In this document: one piece after another, positions 36,110 to 46,070 of the stretch
Layout of the letters: each line of letters starts with the position of its first letter
Position numbering within the stretch: position 1 is the first letter of the stretch
From: Pseudoips prasinana
Taxonomy: Eukaryota; Arthropoda; Insecta; Lepidoptera; Nolidae
Length of the DNA stretch: 64,000 nucleotides
NCBI GenBank assembly: GCA_951640165.1
Contig: OX621234.1
Span: 29,144,549 to 29,208,548 of the forward strand
Reading direction: 5' to 3'
Made by a program: the position numbers and the translations under genes
Notes under the pieces: generated by a model
Told to the model about the DNA's origin: nothing
Databases searched by the model: none
The model's input: the letters and a program-made list of their open reading frames with translations, nothing else

Positions 36110-36446
36110 TCTACTATATAAAAATAAGTTGGGTTTTCCTTCCTGATGCTATAACTCCAGAAGCACGAACCGATTTCCACGGTTTTGCATTCGTTAGAAA
36201 GGTCTCGGGCTCCGTGAGGTGTATAGCAAAGAAAATTTATAAAATTTAACGCGGGTAACACCGCGGGGCACAGCTAGTCTACTATATAAAAATAAGTCGG
36301 GTTTTCCTTCCTGACGCTATCACTCCAGAACGCACGAACCTATTTCCACGGTTTTGCATTCGTTGGAAAGGTCTCGGGCTCCGTGAGGTTTATAGCAAAG
36401 AAAATTTATAAAATTTAACGTGAGTAACACCGCGGGGCAAAGCTAG
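36110..36446 (+). mobile_element. Two head-to-tail Helitron-like elements
   Basis: Copies 36110-36277 and 36278-36446 each start TCTACTATATAAAAATAAG and end (G)CTAG followed by T. The first is preceded by A. These are the TC...CTAG ends and A|T target of Helitrons, with a GC-rich segment (acaccgcggggca) just before the 3' end. Body text ggttttgcattcgtt(a/g)gaaa is shared, and the copies differ at a handful of bases. Each is about 168 bp, so non-autonomous. Confidence 0.75.
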
Positions 36447-36475
36447 TCTATAATATGTATGTATTTAGAAATATA

Positions 36476-36732
36476 ATAATAATAATAATATCTTGGGACA
36501 ATGTCACACAGATCCTCCTAGCCCCAAACTGAGCAAAGCTTGTACTATGGGTACCAGGCGATGATATACATACTTATATAGATAGATAAATACTTATATA
36601 CATAGAAAACATCCATGACTCAGAAACAAATATTCGTGCTCATCACACAAGTATTTGCACTTACCGGGATTCGAACCCAGGACCACCAGCTTCGTAGGCA
36701 GGAGCACTACCAACTAGGCTACAGTGACCGTC
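36476..36732 (-). mobile_element. tRNA-headed SINE inserted antisense in another SINE
   Basis: A 7-bp target duplication AAATATA flanks it (36469-36475 and 36733-36739). On the minus strand the head has ctagttggtagtgctcctgc and B box gggttcgaatcccgg. The tail (agcttt gctcagtttggggc, tcccaagatatta and (ATT)n) is shared with family A, but the tRNA head differs. So it is a tail-sharing sister family. Confidence 0.75.
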
Positions 36733-37529
36733 AAATATATATGTATGTTTGTCAGTTGTCTCATTCTCATACTACAGGCTCTGCCTGGTATCTAATTTAT
36801 TTATAATCATCTTTCAACTGAGAGGTATCAGCAAAATGTTTGTGATATTGAAGACCTCGATAGAATTAACTGTGGTGAGATCTTATTTTCAATGTGTGTC
36901 ATGTGTGAATTTGTCTCCATATTCCATGCTACCAGTTACCTAACAGCTAAATATATATAAGATCCTGTACCTCACTAGAAAAATAAAAATTCTTACAAAA
37001 GAATATATAACATATGGATAAATATAATGTATAGATAGATAAATTATTACGTACATAGATTATTGTATCTATATAAACCATGTTGTAGTATTTTAGTAAT
37101 CTCAATTGCAATTTTATAAATTAGCACTTCTAATCCTGTAGAACCTACCTGAGGTATATTTCTTTGAAAATATTATCTCTATTGGTAAAATATTAAATAA
37201 ATGAGATCCAATCCAGCCTGTGAATCTGTGACAAATGGTAGAGCGAACACCTATTTCGTGCACTTTATTTTGGACTGTTGCACGTGTGTAGTGTCTATAC
37301 GTGTCTGCCTTTTTATGGCAATTTAGTTCTTTATTTGCCATATACGCACACGTTTACGCGAATAAGTGTAATTTAAATGCTCGAAGGTGTAACTACATAA
37401 AGAAACAGGTTTTTGGTGCAGGTATATTATTTATATCTTATACGTTAACTTTAAAATAAAAAGATTTAAACTTGCTGGTGCCGACTATCTGGGCCGTGTC
37501 AAAGAGGTTCAAGCGTTTCCGGTGTAGGG

Positions 37530-38225
37530 TGTCACCGAATCCTTGGAAGACCTCAGTACAAGGCTCGATGACCTCAGCAGAGTTTCTCAACAAGCGGGTC
37601 TGTAAATGAACATGGATAAGTCGAACATCATGTCGAACGTCCATGTTGCACCCACTCATTTGAAGGTTGGAGACTCTGCACACGAAGTGGTAGAGAACTA
37701 TATTTGCCTAGCACAGACCATCTAATTACGTAGGTCCAGTTCGAAAACGAATCAATCGTAGAAACGGCCAACACGGCTGGAAGATACGTAACATCTTCTC
37801 GACCACTAAAATACAACAGTGTCTCAAGATGAAAGTCTGCCTCCAGTGTGTGTTGCCAATATTAGCTTACGGAACAGACACATGGTCGCTCACTATGGGT
37901 CTTAGTAGAAAGCTCAGGATCACTCAAAGAGCAATGGGGAGGGCGATGCTTGAAGTTTCCCTGCGAGATTGAATCAGAAATGCCGAAATCCGCAGGCGAA
38001 CCAAAATCACGACAGCTCGAAAAATTGCAAAGCTGTGGGCGGGGCACATAGCCCGTATAGTAGAACATAACCGACGGCTGTTGGGGCAGAAAGGTTCTAG
38101 AGTGGCGACCACGAACCGGAAGAGGCAGCCTACAAAACGGACCGATGATCTTGTGCGGGTTCTATGGGGGACCCTTTGTCCAGCAGTGGACGTCTTTCGG
38201 CTGATATGATGAAGATGATGAATAT
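37530..38225 (+). pseudogene. Decayed RTE LINE fragment, 3' third
   Basis: Text parallel to the RTE copy at 57041-59653, for example aacatggataagtcgaacat, catgttgcacccactcattt, gtagagaactatatttgcct and the terminal gtccagcagtggacgtcttt then cggctgatatgatgaagatg. It covers the region after the FADD motif to the (ATG)n tail. Many stops and indels break the frame, so it is much older than the 57041 copy. A segment of about 40 bp is missing before the end. Confidence 0.8.
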
Positions 38226-38669
38226 GATGTTTTTGGCGAAAAAAATGCACAATCCATGAAATACGATATTTGTTGGTGTAAATGTGTAATATTTATTGAT
38301 CGCTTTAGATTGAGCCCAATTTCATTAATAAAATAGATCTACGACTGTAGAATCCCCAAAAACTTACACCGAAAAACGCAAATGTATCCTGTCCGTTGAA
38401 ACGGCATGCGCCATTGGCGAGATGTCATTGCCGTGAAATGTGGAAAATTGCAGCTAGGAATGAGACCTAACAGGTAAAGATAGAAAAATGTTCAATACGA
38501 TTCGGCGAATATTCAGACGACCCAGATTATTTATCTTGGTGATTATACTATCTCGTGTCAAAACAACTAAGATGTTCTAACCTAAATAGACTCTTCAGTT
38601 TCGCCATATAGGTTTTGTTGGACCCTGAGCAACAGGTTCAAACAATTTCTACATTTAGTATTTATCACT

Positions 38670-38880
38670 AGAAACTGAAACGGTTTCCAACAGTCGATTG
38701 GTCCATAAACCGTTGGTCAACATTATCTTTAAACCATTAACTATTTATCCAAAGGACTTTTGAACTACGAACGTTTCGCCGGCATATGTGAATGCTTAAC
38801 CAACAGAATGTTTTGACCAATAACTTTTCACCCAAAGAGCCATTGGCCCATGGAATGTTCCCCAATAGAACGGTACGTCA
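38670..38880. repeat. Degenerate short-period repeat
   Basis: Variants of a roughly 20-bp phrase recur: cgattggtccataaaccgtt, ggtcaacattatctttaaac, ccaaaggacttttgaact, gaatgttttgaccaataact, gagccattggcccatggaat, gttccccaatagaacgg. The unit is too diverged for exact borders. Confidence 0.4.
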
Positions 38881-40539
38881 GTGAGTGTTTAGGTAACATC
38901 TAAAAGCAAGTCCTAACATATACCTTATAAGATTAGACCTAATGACATTGAACCTCGTTTGTAATAAGGCAACAGAAAAACACACTAAATACTCCACTTC
39001 ATACAAGCGTGTATGTCGTACACGCTTGTATGTTATTTATGATAGATTTGTAAAAATGTCTATATGGTTAATTCCACATGCATATAATACTTATTCAATA
39101 ATGTATAGCGGGTAATTGGGCTTGAAACTACACGTAAACACGTAAGGTTTATATTTATGCTTTTCACAACACACACATACACACACCAGTATTTTGGTAA
39201 ATAGGAGAGAGGAAGAAATACATGTTATTTAACTACCTAGTTACCTTATTACACTACTAGTGTAATAAGGTGTGTAATTTACAGCATTAACGTTTCATTT
39301 AATTATTCAATAATATACTTTTTTATTTATCTTCCTCCCACGAAGTGAGCTAAAACTATACGTTTTATCAAATACAGCATGGACTCATTTAGTATAGAGG
39401 CCTTCAAAATGAAGTGAAAATGTTTACAAAGGCAACGCGCAAGTGCAATACCCATAGACTAACATTTTCTTTGATCGAACTGTAGGGTTTCACCAGCAGT
39501 TAAGGTTTCTATATGCACTCCGACGTAGTACGTTCGCAATAAAAACCTTCATACCGATTTCGATTGGATGACGCAAGAGTCTTGAACGCTTTTTACTCAG
39601 CCATGCACTATCCGAGCCTCTTGGTGCTCGCGGCATTCAAATACACCCTGATTCTCCACTCCCGTAACCATGTTGTCATGTTGATGTCTTCGCGTATTTA
39701 CGTACACAGATACTTGCGCAAAACGTCCGTAAAAATTCGACCCTATCAAGCATCTTCACGACATGAACCGCCCTGAGCAGAGCGAACCCAAAAGAACCGC
39801 TTGGCGTTCTTGAATTAATTTGTTAACTCATTTGCTAGACGACATCAGCACCTGTTCACGTCTATTGTCCGGTGAACCAGTATGAGTCACGTGGGCTAAG
39901 TGTAAAACTCATATTAAATCTTATCAAAAACCAATGCATTTGAGATGTTCGAACTAAGAAAAAAACAAGTGAGTGTGCAGCCACGCACGGTGTTGTGATC
40001 CGTATACAATATGTAAATTTTGAAGTCGGTTTTTATAAATAATATACATTTATTTAAGTTTTTATTATTTAGTAATATGTACCCATATTGTGAATATTTT
40101 TAAAGCACACCGGTTAAGTTTGGCACGTATATCTTACAATAATGATCGCTTATAAACTTATTATTTCGGGAAGGGATTCCAAAATTAATGAATTTACCGT
40201 TTCTGAAAAATAAAATTTATTTGAGTTGTTAAAAACCAATTATATGCGATGCAAGTTATATAGTAAATCGAAATACCTTATTACAGAAAAGTCGGTTAAA
40301 TCGCCTCACTCTTAGAAGTCGTCGTTTGTGGTTTGCAGTTACAGTTTGTCCTTGTGGTAACGTTCTTACAACCACAATGTCGGCACCCTGTGCCGCCTGC
40401 AGATGTGGTCCGTTGCTGCCGCTGAGCCCACTACGGAACCCTAAATTTAGACTCTTATAGGTACCAATACCATATAGTACATGTATTAATGTAACATGTA
40501 TCATTTGCGAAAACACAGTGCGTTATCATTTATCTGTAC
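38881..40539. other. Intergenic DNA with small palindromes
   Basis: Two short near-perfect palindromes are present: 39000-39032 (catacaagcgtgta, 5-bp centre) and 39243-39271 (accttattacacta, 1-bp centre). The plus-strand frame at 39564-39776 has no domain and is not called. No other feature seen. Confidence 0.5.
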
Positions 40540-40975
40540 TACCTTAGTCAGGAACAAACTTGAATCTAGCTCCCTCTTGACATACTGTGCCGTAGACGGC
40601 TAACTCTGTCTGGAGTTCTCCAAAATCGTGTTCTTGAATCCGGATGAAATGCAAACCGGGACTCATCAGTGTACGTACAGCACCAAAGACCATATGACCA
40701 TTGCTCGTTACTCCATCGTAAATGCTCCCGAGCCCACGAAAGCCGCCGACGGCGATTGCGACGTCGCAATGCATTAAGACCAACTTCATGCAACCTCCGG
40801 TGCACGGTTTGGAAGCTTACCAGCCGCTAGAGGTTCTCCTGGAGCCTTTGCATCGCTATGATATTGGTTTGTCTTCTGGCGGTTATTTGAAGTGATCGGT
40901 CCTGTCTCTGCGTAGTATCACGATATCTACCCGTGTGCCGTTTAGCTACATCCTAACGTGACCACAACCTGGATG
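40540..40975 (-). pseudogene. Tc1-like transposase relic
   Basis: On the minus strand, starting near 40975, a frame with one stop reads like the DNA-binding part (RQTNIIAMQRLQEN). It continues into HRRLHEVGLNALRRR, LSWAREHLRWSNEQWS, then TDESRFAFHPDSRTRFWRTP, which contains the TDESRF motif of Tc1-type transposases with its catalytic Asp. Near 40600 the frame shifts to RFKFVPD. Only the N-terminal half and the first catalytic motif remain. No inverted repeats are recognised, so it is an old dead copy. Confidence 0.75.
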
Positions 40976-41026
40976 TGGATGTTTGTGTGGGGCCTCAACA
41001 ACGGCGCGTTGACTAGTACTATTTTG

Positions 41027-41470
41027 ACGGGCCTGTTGGCGTGGTTGGTAAATGCTTACTTTTCACGCCGGAGGTCGATACCCACCCAGGACAAATATTT
41101 GTGTGCATGAACATGTCGGTTTGTCTTGAGTCCGGGTATAATTATCTATATAATACAAATATAAGTAAGCGTTCATAGCTAGATGCTCTCACCGGTCCAT
41201 GAGCGATCGGCGAGGTTAAGTAACTAGGCTCGCGGTCAGTCCATAGATGGGTGACCGCCAAAGTGGTTTTAATTTCTGAGCGTCTCCGTGCTTCGGAGGG
41301 CACGTTAAGTTGTCGGTCCCGGTTGTAGTCATTAGACAACAGTCGTTAAGCCATGCCAGACGCCTAATGGGCAGCTTGAAAAACTCTGGCACTAGGGTAA
41401 CCACTGCCCATACGATAAGTAAGTAAGTATAAGTATGTATTAACAAAAGTTTACATATTACAAGCGTTGT
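41027..41470 (+). mobile_element. Family-A SINE interrupted by a 5S-like SINE
   Basis: The head gggcctgttggcgtggttgg and B box gaggtcgatacccacc are followed by gtgcatgaacatgtcggttt and tataattatctatata. After the insertion (41164-41420) the body resumes as tataagtatgtattaacaaa. The 3' tail is missing. Confidence 0.6.
41164..41420 (+). mobile_element. SINE with a 5S-rRNA-like head
   Basis: 41181-41259 resembles the internal region of metazoan 5S rRNA. Its gatcggcgaggttaagtaac ... agatgggtgaccgcc parallels the 5S order GATC..CGG.A..TAAGC.. ... GGATGGG.GACCGCC, including the box A/IE and box C areas of the internal RNA polymerase III promoter. A non-5S body follows (ctgagcgtctccgtgcttcg, ggcacgttaagttgtcggtc, cgttaagccatgccaga, ctctggcactagggtaacc), ending in (taag)n. 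ATAAGTAAG occurs on both sides (41161 and 41415), either a target duplication or part of the tail. It inserted into a tRNA SINE. A 3' fragment recurs at 13561-13672. Confidence 0.6.
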
Positions 41471-42194
41471 CTTAAAAAAAAAAACAAAAATAAAAAAATA
41501 TTACTATGAAATTTGCCACGGTATTTTTTTTTCTTCTTTTTTAGCTTGTAGTTGTTAGCTTTCAATTTGTGTTTCAATTTTATTGGAACTACAATAATTT
41601 TAAACCATAAAGTCGTAAATAATTTAGGCTTGAGGTGACCCAAGATTCTGTAGATGTTTGTATATACTTAACCATTTTGAATATAACCTTATAAGCTACT
41701 CGTAGCTAAGTAACATGTCCTAATAACAACCGACCTTCTTATGCATCTCCACGTCAGTAACCGCCCAGAGTTAGAGTTCGAACACCACTGGCTTGGGTGC
41801 TTTTATTATTTTATATTGCTGGACAGATGGACAAATTAAACCATGCGTACAAAGCTGCTGGCAGATGTTAGATTAAATTAACATAAATACATCAATGCTA
41901 GGCCGGAAAATAATAAGAAATCTCCAAGATGGCGATGTCATGTGCTATGCCGTCTAACCCAAACTAATCAAAACTTATGGATATATGACAACGGATAGGA
42001 ATACTTATTTAATTTTTTGTTAATATATATTCACAAAAGTGTTACTGTTTTCTGTTTACTGTATTTACAATACAGAGAAAACAGTCGAACTAAGAAAAAT
42101 GTTCATGTACACAAATAGTTGTCATCTGCGAAGAGCGAACCCCTAATAATTTCATAATGTACTTGTGCGAAAGTAATGTGTTTAAAGCTTAGTG
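41471..42194. other. Intergenic DNA, no gene seen
   Basis: It includes poly-A/T runs near 41470-41540 and an isolated piece of SINE-like text near 42090-42140 (aaatgttcatgtacacaaat). No coding frame is supported. Confidence 0.4.
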
Positions 42195-42335
42195 GTACAT
42201 GCGCCAGGACATGGAGCTACCCCAATCTGTCAAATTTCTTTTATAGATTTTCAACTTTATCACATAAGCATAAGGTTCACTTTCAATTGGGGAAATTTGA
42301 CAGATTGTGGTAGCGTGATGTGCTGGCGTCTGTAC
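42195..42335. mobile_element. Short MITE, copy 1
   Basis: Inverted ends gtacatgcgccaggacatgg / complement of atgtgctggcgtctgtac, continuing through the shared core taccccaatctgtcaaattt and its complement. Arms are about 45 bp around about 50 bp of spacer. A shorter, more symmetrical copy is at 44435-44524. Confidence 0.75.
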
Positions 42336-42552
42336 ATAGTATCTAATGATCCTTATATCTAAATCAAATGGCAAACAGTATTAAATATTTTTGTGTATTT
42401 TCTCATATCAAGAACCATTGCCGAAAAGGGTACTTGTGGTAAGCACCCTGTAAAAAGAAGCTTTAAAACGAACTTGCTACAGACTTTTAAAAATCGCTCA
42501 GTAACTATAATATCCTTCTACGTTTTTGTATCTCTCGCATAAACTTATATCA

Positions 42553-44180
42553 AACTAGCTGGTGCCCGCGACTTCGTTCGCGACAATTTTGAATGGTGAC
42601 CAATTTAACTACTTACTTCTAGCTTAATCTAAAAAATATAACTTTTAATACAAATATGTAATATAAATTTAAGAAATCTAACCTATAAATAAAGACTAAC
42701 TAAGAAATAAAATAAAGATTACTTTGCTACTCTTATTAAAAAAAAGGACTTGATATCATTAACCAAAAAAATCAAAGAATACGTATCAATTCTCCTTAAG
42801 TATAGTAAGTCAAATAAAGTAAAATAATAATCAACGATTCATTAATCTCAAAGGTAACTCTCATTAGATTAGGTTGCGACCACGGCATTGATAGGTCTAA
42901 TATCACATCATTTTGTGAACGAAACCATAGCACGATCTAAAACGATGATTACGCCATCTACTAACAAAAATATAAACTTGTAAAGCGGTATAATTAAAAT
43001 GTGTGCGTATATTTTGGGTGAGATTTAGGCGATCATCTGTTGATTCAGTTTTGTACTACCTTTTATTTCAAGCATTGATTTATTTTAACCGATACGCCAA
43101 ATAAGTTCCGCGATCTGAAACTATATTAACGCCATCTAGTTACAAAATTGTGAACTTGTAGATCAGTAAAATTAAGATGATATTTTTTGGGTTCGATCAT
43201 GCCGACACCAACAATTTATACTACGCTAACTCGAATTTAAGGTAAACCGTTTTTTTATCCCAATTTGATTAAAATGTTATTTTTTTAATTTTTTCTAAAA
43301 TTTGAGTTGGCGTAAATTGTTGGTGGCTATCTATTGAATCAGTTTTGGTTTACCTTTTTTTAACAACAAATTATTCACTGGATTGCTTTATTTTTAACTG
43401 AAAGACCAAATACCGATTTACATGCGTTTAAGTCCAAAAAAAAAAAACAGATTTTCATACCAACTTACATCTCCTATTTTAGTCGTCCTTAGGGGTAAAA
43501 TTCCAAAAGTCCTGAAATATATATTTATAATTTTTAAAGGAAAGGCCAAATATCAATTTTCATGCGTTTACCTTAAAAATATCACATTTTTCATACAAAC
43601 TTACATCCACTATTTGTCACCCTTAGGGGTGGAATTCTCGAAAATCCTGAAATATATATTTTTAATTTTAAACTGAAATGCCAAATACTAATTTTCATGC
43701 GTTAACTTTAAGTCCCAGTTTACATAGAAACTTACATCCTCTATTTTACGACCTTAGGGGTGGAAATGTCAAAAATTCTGAAATGTATATTTTTAATTTT
43801 TAACTGAAATGCCAAATACCAATTATCATGCATTTAACTTAAAAATTGTCACATTTTTCATACAAACTTACACCCCCTATTTTACGTTCTTGGGGCTGGA
43901 ATTTCCAAAAATCCTGAAATATATATTTTTATTTTTCACTGAAAGGCCAAATACCAATTTTCATGCCTTTAACTTCAAAAACGGCAAAGTTTCATACTAA
44001 ATTTGCACCCCCGTTTTACTCCTTTAGGGGTTGAATTTCGTAAAACCCTGCCTTATTCCTTGTCTACAGTATAAACAAAACATTTGTGCCAAATTTCAGC
44101 TTTCTAGGTCCAACGGTTTGGGCTGGGCGTTGATGAGTCAGTCAGTCAGTCAGGACTTCTCTTTTTATTTATATAGATAA
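42553..44180 (-). mobile_element. Helitron-like element carrying a tandem array
   Basis: The plus-strand text starts ctagctggtgcccgcgactt (complement of a CTAG-type 3' end) and closes with gtcagtcagtcagtcagga, tttttatttatatagataag (complement of a TC-type 5' end). The interior holds the 135-bp tandem repeats and no helicase gene. Assignment to Helitrons rests on ends and on resemblance to common lepidopteran elements. Confidence 0.5.
43402..44040. repeat. Five tandem copies of an approximately 135-bp unit
   Basis: The phrase gccaaataccaattttcatg recurs at about 43405, 43545, 43680, 43811 and 43947. Each is followed by acttacatcc(c)ctatttta, ccttaggggtggaat and cctgaaatatatattttta. Spacing varies from 131 to 140 bp. 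Copies are diverged, so the array is not recent. Open frames at 43422-43676 and 43809-44000 are read-throughs of the unit. Confidence 0.85.
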
Positions 44181-44434
44181 GGGATATACCGTACCTGGAA
44201 AAGGTATACTAATATGGTATCTGTTTTAACATTATTTGGGTCATAATTACCTAGCAAAGACTTTGTGAGATGCGAATTATCTATTCGTTTTATTTGCAGA
44301 AAATTTACTTCCAAACGTGTCTGTACCAACACGGCATAAAGAGACAAAATACCTAAGATAACAATAATGACATTAGAGTATAACAATATAATAAGGTTTT
44401 ACATTTTATCGAGTTTGCAGCAAACACTACATTA

Positions 44435-44524
44435 ACAGACGCCAGCACATCCAGCTACCCCAATCTGTCAAATTCGATTGGGGAAAATTGGCAGATTGGG
44501 GTAGCTTGACGTGCTAGCGTCTGT
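44435..44524. mobile_element. Short MITE, copy 2 (near-perfect hairpin)
   Basis: ACAGACGCCAGCACATCCAG and caatctgtcaaattcg pair with the second half across a loop of only a few bases. It shares its ends and core with 42195-42335, which carries extra spacer. Confidence 0.8.
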
Positions 44525-44780
44525 AACTATTAAAAGCTTACCCTTTAAGGTCAACAATGTGTAAAAATAAAATTCCCTTTGATTTTCTTTATAATCTAAA
44601 ATAAGGAGGCGGTATCTTCTATGATCAAAAGCGTCAAACTACTGGATACATTTTGTGATTACACTGTGATTAAGGAATATAGACCTGCTATTGCTGATTA
44701 AATGTATTCTATTATGTTCTAAAACCTATTTGAGCTAAGTATGATTCACAGTAGTTTAACTAACAAATCCTGGGAAACTA

Positions 44781-45455
44781 ATATCCTGGGTGGAACATTA
44801 TTCACACACGGCCATGATCCCAAACTAAGCAGAGCTTGTACTATGGAAACCAGATACATGACATATACTACTTTTTTTTGTAAATACATATTAAGAAAAC
44901 TAGCTGTACCCGCGACTATTTCCGCACATTTTGTAATGTATCTGTAAATGTTACATCTGAATATCTCTAATATTGTCTCTTGTTGCAAATTTATATAAAA
45001 TTGACATCTTACATATTTCCATACAAACTTCGTCCCTTATTCCTTATTGTTATTTTACACCCTTGAGGGTAAAACTTTTACAAACTGTAAATGTCATATT
45101 ACCTAAAAAATAAGTTTCAAGCTTCTAGCTCTAAAAATGACGACACTACATACAACTTTTCATCCCCCTTTCAACCCCTTAAAACCCCTTTTTCGCATTA
45201 AAAAGTAGCCTATGTCCTTTCTCAGGCTCTAGACTATCTGTGTATCAAATTTTATTGAAATCTGTTCATTCGTTTTGGCATGAAAGAGCGACAGACAGAG
45301 TTACATTCGCATTTATAATGTTAGTAAGGATTACACCCAGACTCAGGACAAACAGACATGTTCATGGACACAAATATTAGTCCTGGATGGGAATCGAACC
45401 CACGACCTGCGGCGTGAAAGGCAATCATTTACCAACCACGTCAACCGGCCTGTCA
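44781..45455 (-). mobile_element. Family-A SINE split by a Helitron-like insertion
   Basis: The tail part is 44781-44896 (atatcctgggtggaacatta, aagcagagcttgtactatgg). The head part is 45331-45455 (acagacatgttcatggacac, B box gggaatcgaacccacgacct, A-box complement accaaccacgtcaa). Together they rebuild one normal SINE, so the intervening element arrived later. Confidence 0.75.
44897..45330 (-). mobile_element. Helitron-like non-autonomous element inside a SINE
   Basis: Begins actagctgtacccgcgacta and ends cgcatttataatgttagtaa, flanked on both sides by parts of one SINE. The interior has the repeat-family text catacaaacttcgtccctta and atcaaattttattgaaatct. No coding capacity. Confidence 0.55.
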
Positions 45456-45545
45456 ACGACTTTTAAACTAATGAGGGTATGGTTTTGATATTTTAGCTAA
45501 GAAGGTGATTTTGGTATTTATAATGCAGGTTTGACATTTGACTAC

Positions 45546-45720
45546 ACTTGGTGCGCAGCGGTTAAGACAGCCGCCTCGCCACTTCGTGTCACAGGTTCAA
45601 TTCTCGTGCAGAACAACTATTTGTGTGACCCATAAATAGTTCTCCAGAGGATGTACTTGTGTGTTGTGTCCGTCAATTATATGTTTGTAAAGTACTCGGA
45701 CACGGGGATTAATTTGCCTA
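45546..45720 (+). mobile_element. tRNA-headed SINE (family C)
   Basis: The head ggtgcgcagcggttaagaca (A box) and caggttcaattctcgtgcag (B box) is followed by aactatttgtgtgacccata. A second copy lies at 56848-56970. It ends about 350 bp before the TMEM198-like start codon. Confidence 0.6.
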
Positions 45721-46070
45721 GTGCGGGTGTTGTCTTTTTAAAACGATAACGGTTAAAACTCACACTGAAACTCATATTTAAATATTAATATAGAGCAACT
45801 GACGAATGCATTTGGATAAATCAATCGTTCGTTTACAGTACGTTAAAAATTATGCACCATAAAATGCATCGACATTCGTCCTTTTGAATCCGATGACTGT
45901 CAGGCGGCATCGGGCGCCTCCCAACTCCCGCCCCAGTTCACTACTATTGCTGTAGATGGATACACGTATTCAACAAGTAACCGGAATCAACAGTAAAGCG
46001 CGAACTCTCTTCCACAGAACATCACTTCGAGACAACCAATTTCAACCATCAACAATCAGTGAATTTCGCG

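Larger units (their letters stand above)
35980..36830 (+). mobile_element. Family-B SINE, split by three later insertions
   Basis: The SINE runs 35980-36109 (ctgttggtccagtggttatt head; B box gtgggttcaatccccacc), continues at 36447-36475 and resumes at 36733 (aaatatatatgtatgtttgt, then cagttgtctcattctcatac). The two interruptions are Helitron-like copies at 36110-36446 and an antisense SINE at 36476-36732. Removing them restores the order seen in the uninterrupted copy at 14085-14325. Confidence 0.75.

Noticed and set aside
41181..41259. A genuine 5S rRNA gene
   Set aside because: Only the central part resembles 5S; the ends do not pair and a SINE body follows.
42553..45330. Repeated sequence blocks as a CRISPR-like array
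   Set aside because: Units of 131-140 bp are diverged with no unique spacers; this is eukaryotic repeat DNA.
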